Position numbers and translations under genes: made by a program. A DNA stretch of 64,000 nucleotides from Zygnema cylindricum. Its lineage: Eukaryota > Streptophyta > Zygnematophyceae > Zygnematales > Zygnemataceae. The notes below the pieces were generated by a model. It made no database searches, was not told where the DNA came from, and saw only the letters and a program-made list of their open reading frames with translations. Shown here in pieces: positions 45,199 through 57,484 of this stretch. Position 1 is the first letter of the stretch. The number at the start of each line of letters is the position of its first letter. The DNA lies in assembly GCA_037447655.1 (NCBI GenBank), contig JBBHKE010002871.1, positions 52,501 through 116,500 on the forward strand, read 5' to 3'.

Positions 45199-45636
45199 AT
45201 GGCGCGACACGTGGCGCTGTTTGTCTCTGTGCTGCCCACTCTGTTGCTTGCCACGTCGCAAATGTTTGCAACGCCGGTCGTAGCGAACCGTTTCCTGGAA
45301 GGCAGGCACTCGAACCGCTTTCGTTTTCCTTTCTTTGTACGGATAGTGCTATTAAAATCTGCTTATTTTCTTCTCGCTGCGCGTTTCCATGTTGTTAGGG
45401 TTTTGACTTTTGCAACATTGCCATCGATCTGTCTTCGTCATTATTGTAAACTTTTTCTTCATATTTTCATTTTTTGCATGAACTGGTTGTGTTTTTTAAA
45501 AACTGCCCATTTTTCTTGTTTTTACCCCTTTTGTACCTTGATGTATTTTTCCATCGCACTTTTTGCAATAAAATTTTACACTTTTTTTTTATCCAAGTCC
45601 AGACCAGAAGTTGAATTTTATGACTCACATGCTTAA
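45199..45636 (+). CDS. Possible secreted or membrane protein, unrecognised
   Basis: From the ATG at 45199 the protein (145 aa) starts with an apparent signal peptide (MARHVALFVSVLPTLLLATS, hydrophobic core about residues 5-18). After about residue 40 the frame is dominated by Phe, Leu and Cys codons from T-rich DNA, so only the first part looks coding. It could be the signal-peptide exon of the cysteine-rich gene 1.6 kb downstream, but I found no convincing donor. A start at 45121 is also open. Confidence 0.3.
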   Translation: MARHVALFVSVLPTLLLATSQMFATPVVANRFLEGRHSNRFRFPFFVRIVLLKSAYFLLAARFHVVRVLTFATLPSICLRHYCKLFLHIFIFCMNWLCFLKTAHFSCFYPFCTLMYFSIALFAIKFYTFFLSKSRPEVEFYDSHA

Positions 45637-45639
45637 ATT

Positions 45640-46876
45640 GGATATTGTGACAGCTGTCACCTAAAGCACTCTCCGCCCAATCTGACCGCCCAAACTGCAC
45701 TGCAGTACTGTACTCTTTACTGTACTCTGTACTGCAATGTAGTGTACTGTAAAGTAATTTACTGTACTTTACTATACTGTACCATAGACTGCCGCTAGCC
45801 GACAGTACTGCCGCCCCGATCCTACCAAATCCTACTTTCTGCTACAATATCTGCACAACCATCCGTACGCTAAATATGACAAATCCTCATGACCCCTCAT
45901 AAAGGACAATTGCGGTACTGTACTGAATCTTCAAATTTGTACAGGACGAGTGACTAAAGTAGAAGTAAACGTGCGCGACCAAAGGACCCACTAAAACCTT
46001 TCCGCTATCAACCGGCCGCAAATTACGGGCAAAAATTAAAAGTCCAGCCGATGCGTACGGATGAGCCGTACACGACTGAACAGTACGCGTGGTGCATCGT
46101 CTTAAAACCGATACACCGCTTCGATTTAATCTTAAACAAACGATCCGTCTGAAAGGAAACAGTGAACCCCTCAGTATTTTGCAGGTTTTCCGAGACTACT
46201 GGGGACAAAAAGTGTACGGATGACTGTTTTCTGAACTGGTGGCATTTAGTGGTTAGGACCTTTCTCATTTTGTTAATGTTTTGGCTTCAACCTTGTCCCT
46301 GTTTAGTCCCTATTTCTTCTAAGCTTTTGATTTAGTTTCCATTTCCTACATTTTGACTATTGCGTGACGAATAATCGTCATGTGAACGATTTCGAGTTAT
46401 TTTTCCCGCAATTGTGTCCCTTAATTTAAAAACCTTGAAAATATGTTTTTGATAAAATGTAACTGTATGTCAATGCATAAAAATAGTTTCCTAAGTGACT
46501 TAAAACGAAATGATAAACACGATTAGGATTAGTCAGTAAAAATGTTGCTAAGTAACAAACACACGTAAAAGTGGGCCGGATTAGGAGGTCTATCCTTTGA
46601 ATCGTTATTTCATTTATATTTCGTCGTTTCCTTCACCACTGTTTTCTTCAGTGAAATCAAAAAAAGTAGGAATGAAACATTAATTTCTGGATTTCTAAAA
46701 TACTTTTATCGCCCCAAATTCTCATTAAAACCACTATGTTTGTGAAACGTACCCTTGTTGTTATTTTGTGTGTTTATCGTTGGGAGTATTAACGAAGTTT
46801 TTGTTTTCCTTTTAACGATTTCTGTAACCAATTTACATCCATACTTATTATTGGTCCATTTGTTTCTTCTTAACAG
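45640..46876. other. Intergenic or intron
   Basis: TACTG/TACTC microsatellite at about 45704-45785, then AT-rich DNA. It ends in a T-rich stretch with CTTCTTAACAG, a good 3' splice site for the cysteine-rich exon. Confidence 0.4.
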
Positions 46877-47505
46877 AAATTACAATGCGACCTCCACCGA
46901 CATGCAACCCATGTAAGACTACCCTGTGTCCACCCGGATTCATTTGCCAAAATCTACAATGCAAAGCTTCTTGTATTTGTAAACCTCCTTCTTTTCTACA
47001 AGATAAACAGTGTGTGTTTCCGCCTCCGAAAGAAGATCCGTCGCGACCACCACCTCCAATAACCGATTCAAAGACGCCTCTCACCATCGATGAAAACGCC
47101 TCCTCCCCCACCAATCGATTCAACGACGCCTCGCCCCACCAATAAACACACAAGGTCACCACCCCACCACCCTCCCCGTCCCCCACTCCCTCCTCCCGTT
47201 CTCCCCCTCCATACGATCCATGTGCATTAATCAAATGTCCACCGTTTTTTGCGGTGAGTACAAACTGTAAGGCCAAATGCGTTTGTCTATTTCCGAACAT
47301 TCTGGTGACTGTCTTCCGCCAAAACCGGTGCACCCTCCTCGCCCTCCTCCCCTCCTCGACCTCCTCCTCCTCCCCTCCGTGTAATCCGTGCGCCATGATC
47401 TCATGTAAACCCCCTTTAACTTGTGTCGCTATAAAATGTAAGGCCACATGCGTTTTATGTAAATTTCCGTACTTTTTGGTAGGAGGCAAATGTGTACTAC
47501 CATAA
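46877..47505 (+). CDS. Cysteine-rich three-module protein, last exon, with one in-frame stop
   Basis: The frame follows a splice acceptor (CTTAACAG at 46876). Module 1 has Cys spacing C-x2-C-x4-C-x5-C-x4-C-x3-C-x-C-x10-C. Module 3, near the end, has the same spacing except x2 between the sixth and seventh gaps, and ends GGKCVLP-stop. Module 2 keeps C-x4-C, C-x3-C-x-C but has lost the first and one middle Cys. Pro/Ser-rich linkers join them. All three lie in one frame, interrupted by a TAA at 47143-47145 between modules 1 and 2; it may be a true break, a spliced-out segment or a sequencing error. I do not recognise the family. Disulphide-rich and probably secreted, by inference. Confidence 0.55.
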
Positions 47506-48160
47506 AATTCTAATCCCTTCTAGGGTTAGATTTTGGACATTTTGTGCTCTAAGGAGATAAGTTTTTTTCATATTGCATAGACTATGGTTTATATTCCTAC
47601 TTATTGTGTTTAATTTTCGGGGTGGTGATAGAATGTTTTAGGTGTTTAATGGGGAGGGTGTTTGAAGGCAAATTTGATGTTATTTGCGAATGTTTGTGAT
47701 AAATATGAATTAGGTACGGAGATGAAATTAAGGGTTTTTAAAAATATTTGAAAGGGTTTATAATATTAAAAGGATTTTAGAATGTCTTGAGTTTTTTGAA
47801 GATGTCGATCAATTGTCTATTTTTGTATCACAATGATGAGATGTCGTTATGCATATCGAGTACGTAACTTCAAAATTGTGTTATGTTTTAAAAATTGGTA
47901 TGTTTTATTTAGTTACATGCTTATGGTGATTCTCTAAAATATAAGGTGCCCAAGTGTTCATTGAAAAGCATAAGTCTTGATGGGATCGAGAGAAGGATAC
48001 TGCACAAATACAACCAAGCGGAAGCAATGTATAACTACACAAAAGAACACTGCAAAGGCGCCAATATACTTGAAAGAAAGGTTCTTATTTATAAAACAAT
48101 ATTTTCAGCTCTTTCTCAAATACTTAAACAAAACTCTACACTCCTAATAATACTTCACTG
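47506..48160. other. 3' flank and intergenic
   Basis: An open frame at 47946-48218 (90 aa) runs into a family C element and has no recognised domain. No other feature is supported. Confidence 0.4.
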
Positions 48161-48290
48161 CACTATTAGTGTTACTAACGCTAATTCGGTGCCCCCAAAT
48201 TGTGACCCTCGAACCTAAAATATAATTAATAACTTCTTTTTTCACGTTAATATAGGTACTGTTTAATTAGAAGTGAGAGCTACATTAGGC
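48161..48290. mobile_element. Partial MITE family C
   Basis: CACTATTAGTGTTACTAACG, then GGTGCCCCCAAATTGTGACC and TAATATAGGTACTGTTTAAT match the interior of the neighbouring copies. Confidence 0.55.
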
Positions 48291-48500
48291 TGTAGGCGTA
48301 AGCTCCACGAAATTGTCGTTTCACCGACAAAAAGGGCGTAACCGAACGTTTGTTTTACAAAATCAAAGTCTGCGTCCCAATCTGCATGACAAAATTCCAC
48401 GCACTCCAAATAATCGAATCCAGGTTGAAACTGAAGTCCAATTTCAGTAGTCCGTACAAGACATCAAAAGCGCTTCTTGATAACCTCCTAATGGCTAATG

Positions 48501-50095
48501 TACAGTACACCGCGAATCGTAATTAGCGTCATATACGCTAATTCCGTCACCTCTAATTTTGACTCTATCACCCAAAATAAAGTGCATAATTCTAAATTAT
48601 TCTTTACATTATTTAAGGTATTTTTTTAATCAGCGTTAACAACTCTAATTTAGTGTCGTTTTAAAAAGTATGGCCTACGGTCGGTGTCTGACCGCGCAAA
48701 ATTGTACTTTATTAACTAAAAAAGTACAAAAAAATGATTAAATACAGGTCGTTATCATGTAACTACGTTTTCACAAACAGCATAGTGCAAACGTCATAAT
48801 GACGTCAAACTGTACGTTTTGTCAAATTTTGTACGTGTACCTAATTTACAACAGAGATATTCGGCGCGGATAATTATTACGGCAAGAAACCCAAATTAGA
48901 GTTATTGATAAATTGAAGTAATTTTTTTTTTGAAAAGGGTTGATAACCCAGGTTAGAGTTAATAACTCTAATTATTATTTTTCTCATTTTTTTCCTCTAA
49001 TTATTTCTTTACTTTAATTACGATTCGTGGTGTACAGTACACCGTGAATCGTTATTCACGTAAAGGTTTCTTTAGCGTGTAGGAACAATTACCGTTATTT
49101 ACGCTAATTGAGAATTTGGATTTTTTCAAAAAAAACATACATACTGGATATTTACTTATTCAAATTTGGATTTAAAAAAAAATAAACACCCGCCCCAAAC
49201 TTGTTTACACTAATATAGGTTCTGTTTAAAATCTGACAAATTGTACACAAATCGTACGTTCACACCGTCGAAACGCGGTTGCCGGACGAATATGCGAGAA
49301 CGTAATTTTATACTACCCGATTACATCCCCTTTTTAGAGCGCATATTCTCATGCGTCCGTGGTTACTAAAACCCATTAAATATACTTTCTTACTTAAAAA
49401 GGTACAATTTTGTACGGTCTGACATCAACTGTACAACACTCTATTTAGTTGATAAAAATTGGAAAAGAACCCTAAATGGCGTAAAAGAAAAAACATAATA
49501 ATTTATGATGTTTAAGAATTTGGGGAAAAAAAAAGGTACCTTAAATAGCGTCCATTACGCCAATACCGATTCACGGTGTACAGTACACCGCAAATCGCTA
49601 TAAGAGTAAAGGAATAAATAGCGTAGAAAAATAATTAGTGTTATTAACGCTAATTGGGAAAAAAAAAATCCAGAAAAAAACATATAAACTAATTAATCAC
49701 TAACTCTAATTTGGGTTTTTTCAAATAATAAATGCCCGCCGTATTGATGTCTACATCAATATATGTATCCGTACAAAATTTGACAATTCGTAGGCCAAAA
49801 TCTGAATATTCTAGCTTGCGTCTCTTTTCCCGGTGCACATTCACATGCGTTCGCAATTACATTACATGACTTTTTGTACATTTTTATTTCAAAAAGTACA
49901 TTTTGGTACGGGAAAAAACTGTCTGTACACCACACTATAAACATTGCGGTGTACTTCCGCTATTAACACTAATTAAAAAACGAATCCTAAAAGGCGTAGA
50001 GGAAAAAATAGAATTATGAATTCTATTTCAGGATTTATTTTTTTTTAAAGGGCACCGAATTAGCGTTATTTACTCCAATAGCGATTGGCGGTGTA
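48501..50095. mobile_element. Three MITE family C elements in direct succession
   Basis: Elements at 48508-49032, 49040-49578 and 49586-50093 each start CACCG(C/T)(G/A)AATCG and end with the complementary CGATT(C/G)(G/A)(T/C)GGTG. Every junction is TA-CAG-TA and the outer borders are also TA. Shared interior words include TTAATATAGG, CTAATTTGGG and GCATATTCTCATGCGTCC. No transposase. Regular junctions suggest serial insertion into a TA-containing target, or tandem amplification of element plus spacer. Confidence 0.78.
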
Positions 50096-51900
50096 GCTTC
50101 TCTGGTGCCTGACACTATTGCGAAACAACCGATACTGCTTTCGATAGGTTTGGGTCGAGTTTCCACGCTTTGATACATCACCTTGGCGATCGCTTTTCGG
50201 CATGTAAATCTCTTTTCGACAAGTAAACCTTTTACAATACTACTCTTGTGACAGTTTAATTTCAACATTAGAATCGCAAATAACTTCCACACAAAAAAAT
50301 GAGAAACTTCACCCATGCCCTTAACGTAAAAGTGAAGGCTAAAAAATGCCTTCAATTCGTCCCTCTTCGCCAACTATCCAAAATCATGAGAAAATCGTCC
50401 ACGAAGACGAAGAAAAATAATTTGTTCTCACCTTTGCCTTAAACATGAACTCCCGAATTAGATACCGCTTCTACAAATCTGTATTCAGTTAAAACTTTAT
50501 GAACAGTCGCATCAACCTGTACAAAGACTTTCGCGGGCGCCATACTTTGAGATTCCTCATTGACATGGTGGATTAGAGCAAAGACCCGATAAAGGCTCCG
50601 CTTGAAGCTAAAACTAGCAAAATAAGCCGACCAAGTCGGAGATGCAAATTTCCCATAGTTCAAAAGTAGGTGAAAGTAGGCCTATACAATATGCCTATTG
50701 TATGCAAAACATACAATATGACCTTAAGACCCATATTGTATTGGTCGCAAAATAAAAAAAAATAGTAACAGGGTTGAGTTGCACATCGACCGATAGAGAA
50801 TTAAACGTCATGGCTAAATTTTGAAAAACATTCTGACAAAAAATTATTAATCTGTGAGTTTTGAGGTATTTCCTATTTAAACTGTCAGATTTGGACGATC
50901 GGACGGTCGCTGATTAAAGTAGCGCTCTAAGAAGATCACATGAAAAGCCCATAACACAACTTATGATAGGACTATCGTCACATTTTGACGATCAGACGGT
51001 CGCTGATCAAAGTAGCGATTTAAAAAGATCACATGAAAAGCCCATAACACAACTTACGATAAAGGCGCCTACAAAAGGCCTACAATAGAAACGCCTACTT
51101 TTGAACTATGGAATTTCCCATTCCCCTTTTCGTATTGGATGTAGATGATGGCGAGACGCCCCAAAACCCGAATGTGATGGACAGCCAGCTTGCGACTGTA
51201 CCACAATTTGTACGATGTTTTCTCACTCGAAATAAAAGTTAGCTAAAGAACCCTAAAAAATTCGATCGCAAATGTCATTGGCGGTTTAACGACGTCACCC
51301 TAAAGATTATCATTTATGAACTGATCCGTGAATCATGGAGAGCAACATTTTTTGATGATTACGATTTTCCCTTTCGTCGTTTAAATTTCATTTCCTATGA
51401 GTAAGAGGCGATATATCGATGCCGAATGCCCCAATATTTGTAGTAAGCAACAAAAACGATAAAGTCCCTGCCATTATCCGATGGAAAAAACCTAAGTTTT
51501 CTTTCAAATTGGCGTTCAACCAAAACATGCCACTTTGAATGCGTCAGATTTACTTTCTAATAACACTACCCAAGTAAATTGTGCAAAATCCTCAACAACC
51601 GCCATAATATACTTATTTCCACCAATAGTTTTATACAAACAAACTCAAGCTGATGTTGGGCACAATGAATCCGATATTTAGCCAGGCGAGGCATTCGGCA
51701 TTGTCTCCTTTTACTACAACTTTTGCATCCATTAATTTCTCACGCCCTCCAACGGCATTTTACTACAACTTTTGCATCCATTAATTTCTCACGCCCTCCA
51801 ACATGGAAGCCTTTAACACTTCCGTTTTTGATCAAACAGCGGCGGCTCCCGTCGAGTTTATGACATATTCAATGGTGCCAAAAATTAAATCGCATACTTT
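50030..51900 (-). pseudogene. Decayed Ty1-copia pol with a nested MITE
   Basis: Minus strand. At about 51490-51590 an integrase piece reads GGNKYIMAVVEDFAQFTWVV followed by LLESKSDAF. At about 50250-50430 a reverse-transcriptase piece reads VFVDDFLMI (YVDD region), then KGMGEVSHFFVWK. The order integrase then RT is right for copia. Stops and frameshifts are frequent. A 49-bp segment (TTTTACTACAACTTTTGCAT and on) is duplicated at 51709 and 51758. The complete family A MITE at 50654-51110 splits the remnant. Confidence 0.7.
50654..51110. mobile_element. MITE family A, complete inverted copy
   Basis: CATAGTTCAAAAGTAGG at the left and CCTACTTTTGAACTATG at the right. Flanks are AAATTTCC (50646-50653) and GAATTTCC (51111-51118), a 7/8 match for an 8-bp duplication. 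The orientation is opposite to the copy at 1628-2076; the interior is well kept. Confidence 0.8.
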
Positions 51901-51964
51901 AATTCCCATACTTGACCGGTTTTCGGCCAAAGCCAAATAAGTCCAATGTGCATCTATTCAGTGG

Positions 51965-54900
51965 CCTTTTCTTCCCAAATTAACCAACTCCTTCTCTCCT
52001 CCCGCATTTAACCAACTCTTTCTCTCCTCCTACACTTAACCAAGTCTTCTCTCCTTCCCCAATTAACCAACTCCTTCCCTTCCCCAATTAACCAACTCCT
52101 TCTCTCCTCCCCCATTTAACCAAGTAGTTCTCTCCTCCCCCATTTATCCAACTCATTTTCTCCTTCCCCAATTAACCAACGTTTTTTCTCCTTCCTAGCT
52201 TAACGAAAACCTTCTCTCCCTCTCCAATTAACCACCTCCTTTCCCCTTCCCCCAATCAACCAACTTCTCCTTTCCTTAACCAATTAACGAGCTCCGTCTC
52301 TCCTTCCCCAATTAACCAACTCCATATCGCCTTTCTCAATAAACCAACTGCTTCTCTCTTTCCCTAATTAACTAACGTTTTCTCTCCTCCCAAATCAACC
52401 AGGTGCTTTTTTCTTTCTCTAGTTAACTAACGCCTTCTCTCCTTCCTCAATTAAGCAACTCTTTCCATCCCCAATTAACAAACTCTTCACTCTTTCCCCA
52501 AATAACCAACGCCTTCACTCCTTCCCCAATCTAACAACTCTTCTCATTCCCCGATTAACCAACTCTTTCTCTCCTTCCCCAAAATAAACATCTCCTTCTC
52601 TCCTTCCCCAATTAACCAAATCTTTCCCTCCTTCCCCAAATGAGCAACTCCTTTTCTCCTTCCCCAATTAACCAACTTCTTCTCTCTTTCCCAAGCTAGC
52701 CAACCTTCCCCCAACTAACGCCTTCTGTCCTTCCCCAATGAACTAACCTTCTTCTCCTATGAACTAACCTTCTTCTCCTGCCCCGTTTCCAACACCTTCT
52801 CTCCTCTCCAATCAACGAGCTGCTTCTCTCTTTTCGTAGTTAATTAATGACTTCTCTCCTTCCCCAATTAACCAAGTGCTTCTCTCCGTCCCCAATTAAC
52901 CAGCTCCTTCCGTCTTTCCCCAATTCACGAACTCCTTCTCTCCTTCTCCAATTAATCAACGCCTTCTTTTCCCAATTAACCAACTACTCCTTTCTTTCCC
53001 TAAATAACTAACGATTTCCCTCCTCCCCAATCAACAAACTGCTTCTCTCCTTCCCTAATTAACTAACGCCTTCTCTCCTTCTCCATTTAAACAACTCCTT
53101 CTCTCCTCCCCAGATAACCAACGCCTTCTTTCCTTCCCCTATTAACCAATTCCTTCTCTCCTCTCCCATTTAGCCAACAACTTTTCTCCTTGCCCAATTC
53201 ATCAACGACTTCTCTCCTCCTTCACTTAACCAACGCCTTCTCTCATTCCCCAAAAAAACCAGCTCCTTTCTCCCTTCCCCGATTAATGAACTCCTTCATT
53301 CCTTCCCCGATAAACCAACGCCTTCTCTCTTTCCCTAATTAACTAACTCCTTCCCCTCTTATCAATTGACATACACCTTCACTCCTTCCTCAAAAAACCA
53401 ATTCCTTCTCTCCTCTCCCAGTTGATTAACTCCTCTCCTACCCGAATGAACCAACGCCTTCACTCTTTCCCCTATTAACCAACTCCTTCTCTCCTTTCCC
53501 AATTAACCAACGCCTTCTTTCCTTTCCCAATTAACCAACTGGTTCTCTCCTTCCCCAATTAACCAATTCCTTCTCTCCTTCCCTAATAAACCAAAACCAA
53601 CTCCTTCCCCAATTAAATAACTCCCTCTCTATTTCCCCAATTAGCTAACCCCTTCTCTCCTTCCCAATTACCATGTTGTTTCTCTCTTTCCCCAATTAAC
53701 TAACTCCTCTCCTTTTCCAATCAACCAACTCCTTCCCTCATTCCTAGAAAACCGAAACCAATTCCTTTTCTCCTTCCCCAATTAACTCCTTCTCTCCTTT
53801 CCCAATTAGCTCCTCTCCTTTCCCAATTGGACAACTCCTTCACTACTTCCCCAATTAACCAACTCCTCTCTTTCACCAATTAGCCACCTCCTCCCCTCCT
53901 TTCCCCATTAACTGATACATTCTCTCTTTCACCAATTTACCAACTCCACTCCTTTCCCAAATAACCAACTCCTATCTTTTCCCTATCAACCAACACCTTC
54001 TCACCTTTCCCAATTAACCAAAACCAGCTCCTCTACTTCCCCAATAAACACCAGCTTCTTCTTTACTTCCCCAATGAACCACAATTAACTCCTTATCTCC
54101 ATCTTCAAGTAACCAAAACTAGCTCCTACTCTCCTTCGCTAGTTAAACAACGCCTCTTCTCCTTCCCCAATAAACCAAAACCAGATCTTCTCTCCTTCCC
54201 CAATAAACCAAATACTTCTCCCCTTCCCCAATTAACCGAAACTAACTCCTTATCTCCTTCTATAATTAAACGACACCTTCTCTCTTTCCCCAATTTACCA
54301 ACGTCGTCTTTCATTCCCCAATTAACGAACTCGTTCTCTCTTTCCCCAATTAACCAAAACCAGCTCCTCTCTTTCACCAATCAACGAACGCCGTCTCTCC
54401 TTCCCTAATTAACCAACTCCTCTCCTTCCTCAATTAACCAACTCCTTCTGTGCTTCCCCAATCAACCAACTCTTCTCTTTCCTCAATCAACCAAGTCCTT
54501 CTGTGCTCCTCTCCTTCTCCAAGAAACCAAAACGAGCTCCTTCTCTCTTTCCCCTTTTAACCAAAACCAATTTCTTCTCTCCTTCCCCAATAAACTAATT
54601 GTTTCTCTCCTTCCCCAATTAACCAAAACTCACTCCTTCTTTCCTTCCTCTATTAAACAAATCCTCTCTTTCCCCAATTAACCAGCGCCTTCTCTCCTTC
54701 CCCATTTAGCCAACTCCTTGTCTCCTGCACAGTTAACCAACTCTTTCACTCCTACCCTAAGAAACAGATACCAACGCCTTCTCTCTTTCCCCAATTAACC
54801 AACGCTTTCTCTCCTTCCTAATTAACCATCTCCTTATCATTTTTTCGAATTAACTAAATCCTTTCCTTCCCCAATTAACCCACTCCTTCTCTTCTTTCCC

Positions 54901-55090
54901 AATAAACCGAAACCAACTCCTTCTCTTCTTCCCCAATTAGCAAACGCCATCTCACCTTCCCAATTAAACAACTCTTTCTCTCCTTCTTCAATTATTCAAC
55001 GCCTTCTCTCCTACCCCAATAAACCGAAACCAGCTCTTTCTCTTCTTCCCCAATTAACCAGCTGCTTCTTTCCTTCCCATATTAACCCAA
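51965..55090. repeat. Long pyrimidine-rich minisatellite, ~29-32-bp unit
   Basis: The unit is a variant of CCTTCTCTCCTTCCCCAATT followed by AACCAACT. It fills about 3.1 kb, so roughly 100 copies (estimated, not counted), with CCAAAACCA insertions in the right half. Another short stretch lies at 55860-55950. Nearly all pyrimidines apart from AATTAACCAA are on the + strand. Frames across it (for example 54126-54380 on the minus strand) are repeat artefacts. Confidence 0.95.
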
Positions 55091-55860
55091 TCGAACTCTC
55101 TTTACTCTTCCTTGAAAGGGTCATATACAAAAATAAACTTAGCGCAAATGCCGGCAGAAGTATAAATGAATAAAACACACACTAGAGAAAGATAACCCCA
55201 CGGAAGCCAATATTTTCCACGGAGAACTTTTCTTACATAATTTCATCACACCCTCAAAACACTCTCACTTCTAACTCCTCTTAATCATGTAAAAGTTAAT
55301 CTTCACTAACCTCCTCTAACTCCTCAAGAAACACCACAAAGCTATCAAACTCCCTTAACTCCTTGAACTCCTTCATAATCTACAAGGAGGATCAACTCTC
55401 GCCAAATTGATAAAAACCTCTCTCTCACTACGCCTCAATATACTCCTTCAAACGTCACGTAACAATACCACGGTACACGATTAGAAACGCGTAAGAGTCA
55501 ACGTGGTGAAAACATCCCACCGACAACTGCGAACCGACTTGAACTACACGGTACGACTAGACAAGTCAACCACGAACCGACTTGAACCACACGGTACAAC
55601 TAGAACTTACGTGAACCGAAACGACCAAACATTTTCCACGTCACTTCAATAGTACGACTAGAACTCGCGTGAAACGAAACGAACAAACAATTTCTACGTC
55701 ACTTCAAATATCCCGCGACGAAACTACTTCGTCGCTAACTTCTACGTCACTTCAAATATCCAGCGACGAGACTACTTCGTCACTGGTCGTCGCTACTTTA
55801 GCTACGAGAATGTCTCGTCGCTAAATGAGTTCTCAGTACTAATTCCTAACATTCCTCAAT
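55091..55860. other. Non-coding block with small duplications and hairpins
   Basis: AACCGACTTGAAC...CACGGTAC is duplicated at 55529 and 55567, CTACGTCACTTCAAATATCC at 55693 and 55742, and hairpins of the form GCGACGA...TCGTCGC occur at 55715-55735, about 55763-55785 and about 55787-55835. It separates two parts of the minisatellite, so it probably inserted into it. Similar GCGACG hairpins are known near ends of plant CACTA-like elements, but I see no terminal CACTA repeats. Confidence 0.5.
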
Positions 55861-55950
55861 TAATAAAATCTAATTCCTTCTCTCCTTCCCCCATTAAACA
55901 ACTTCTCTCAATCCCCAATCAACCAACGCCTTCTCTCCTTCCCCAATTAT

Positions 55951-56720
55951 AGGAATGGTGGCTGTGAAAAGTATTTTTGAAAAGACCTAATGAGGAAAAC
56001 AAAGAAACCCTATTTGGAACCTTTGTCAATGACCACACGTGGGCAGGTACTTTTATTTATTCTATTTTATTTTATTATATTGTTGAAGCCAAGTAGTCAA
56101 CTTTCCGTAATGATATTTTATTTCTTTTCTTTTACGATATTTTTCTTGAATCGGCGACAAGTGTCACATTTCTTGATTCGTCCTAACCTTCTCAGGTACT
56201 GAATGGATAATTATAGGACTACATTTTAAAGTACGAATAGAGTTTGTACTTTTAGGTACAATGTGATAAAATCGCTCCCATAGTTAAGCATATGACTGTT
56301 GATGATTGTAACACTAAGTTTATGATTATAACCATATAGTAGTAATTTTAACAATGTGTTGATGATTATAACGATATTTTTTTTCCTTTCTATGTTTAAT
56401 TTCTTGTTTTTGGGGTTTTTTCCATTTTTGACGTTGCACATGATCATTTTATAAATTTTGTCTCGACAACAATGAAGACGGCCCAGAAAACTTAATTTTG
56501 AAGGCAAAATTGGTAAAAATAAAACTTTCCGAAAACAATTCTTCTACCCGAAAAAGTATTTGGATGTAAGTAAAATTTTGTCTTTTTCTGCGAGATGATT
56601 TGCCGTTTGGAAGTTTTCATTTTGTTGACGTTTTTTTTTCTTATTTCATGTTTAGGTTTTTCTTACATTTGTAGATTTCTGTCGGAAAATGCGTTGGGGT
56701 CTTAGTATTATTATTTGATT
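55951..56720. other. Intergenic
   Basis: AT-rich. A 70-aa frame at 55990-56202 ends in T-rich DNA and has no family features. Confidence 0.45.
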
Positions 56721-56724
56721 TTTT

Positions 56725-56930
56725 CTTAAGCTCCCTCTCTCTCTCCTTCCCCCTCTCCCTTTCCCACTCCTTCTCCCTCTCCCCTTCTCTCTCCTTCTCT
56801 CTCCCTCTCCCTCTCCCTCTCCCTCTCCCTCTCCCTCTCCCTCTATCACTCTCCCTCTCCCTCTCCCTCTCTCCCTCTCCCTCTCCCTCTCCCTCTCCCT
56901 CTCCCCCTCTCCCTCTCCCTCCTCTCAGTT
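56725..56930. repeat. CCCTCT hexamer microsatellite
   Basis: Long near-perfect (CTCCCT)n tract. Gly/Glu/Arg-rich frames on the minus strand are artefacts. Confidence 0.93.
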
Positions 56931-57484
56931 AAAAAAAAAATGTTCCGGAAACTGAGCTTCAAGGTGAGTACAACGTCTCCACAATTTTGCCTTCCGATTT
57001 TTTTGTCTTCAATGAAAAATCCAAAACTCAGCTTGGAAAAAAACAAAGTCACAAGCTCGTCCCTCGGTCGAGTGGAGTTCCAATGATGAGTGGAGGCGAT
57101 TTTCCGCAATTTCGGGCAGCTTGGTGCAAAAATTCGGTAAAAAAAGGTTGAAAAGCCCTGAAAACCTTGAAAAACGGTTAAAACGGTTCTACAGTGTCAA
57201 AAGTCCTGCAAAAACCATCAAAAACCATCAAAAATTGTTCAAAAAGCATGAAATATCTTCCGAAAACTTCAAAAACCGTCCATTTTCTTGAAAAACTGTC
57301 ATAAACTTGTAGAAAACGTAATAACTTGAAATAGTACACTTAGTAAAACTTAAATACATCAGTATAAAATTTTCTCGAATAACGGGAATTATACAAAAAA
57401 AAGTATCTGATGAAAAAAGTACTTAATTTGAAGTGGCATTTACAACTTTGCAAAATGGTGTGCACAAAAATTCAATATGTTTTT
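56931..57484. other. Intergenic with AAAACC-rich stretch
   Basis: 57120-57310 carries many AAAACCATCAAAA, TTGAAAAAC and AAAACTTC variants, a loose minisatellite. No gene. The right end is the TTTTT flank of the copia element. Confidence 0.5.

Noticed and set aside
46848-47489. 213-aa minus-strand frame
   Set aside because: It is opposite the cysteine-rich modules; the plus strand explains the cysteine spacing and has a splice acceptor.
54126-54380. 84-aa minus-strand frame with Lys/Glu/Gly repeats
   Set aside because: Part of the pyrimidine minisatellite.
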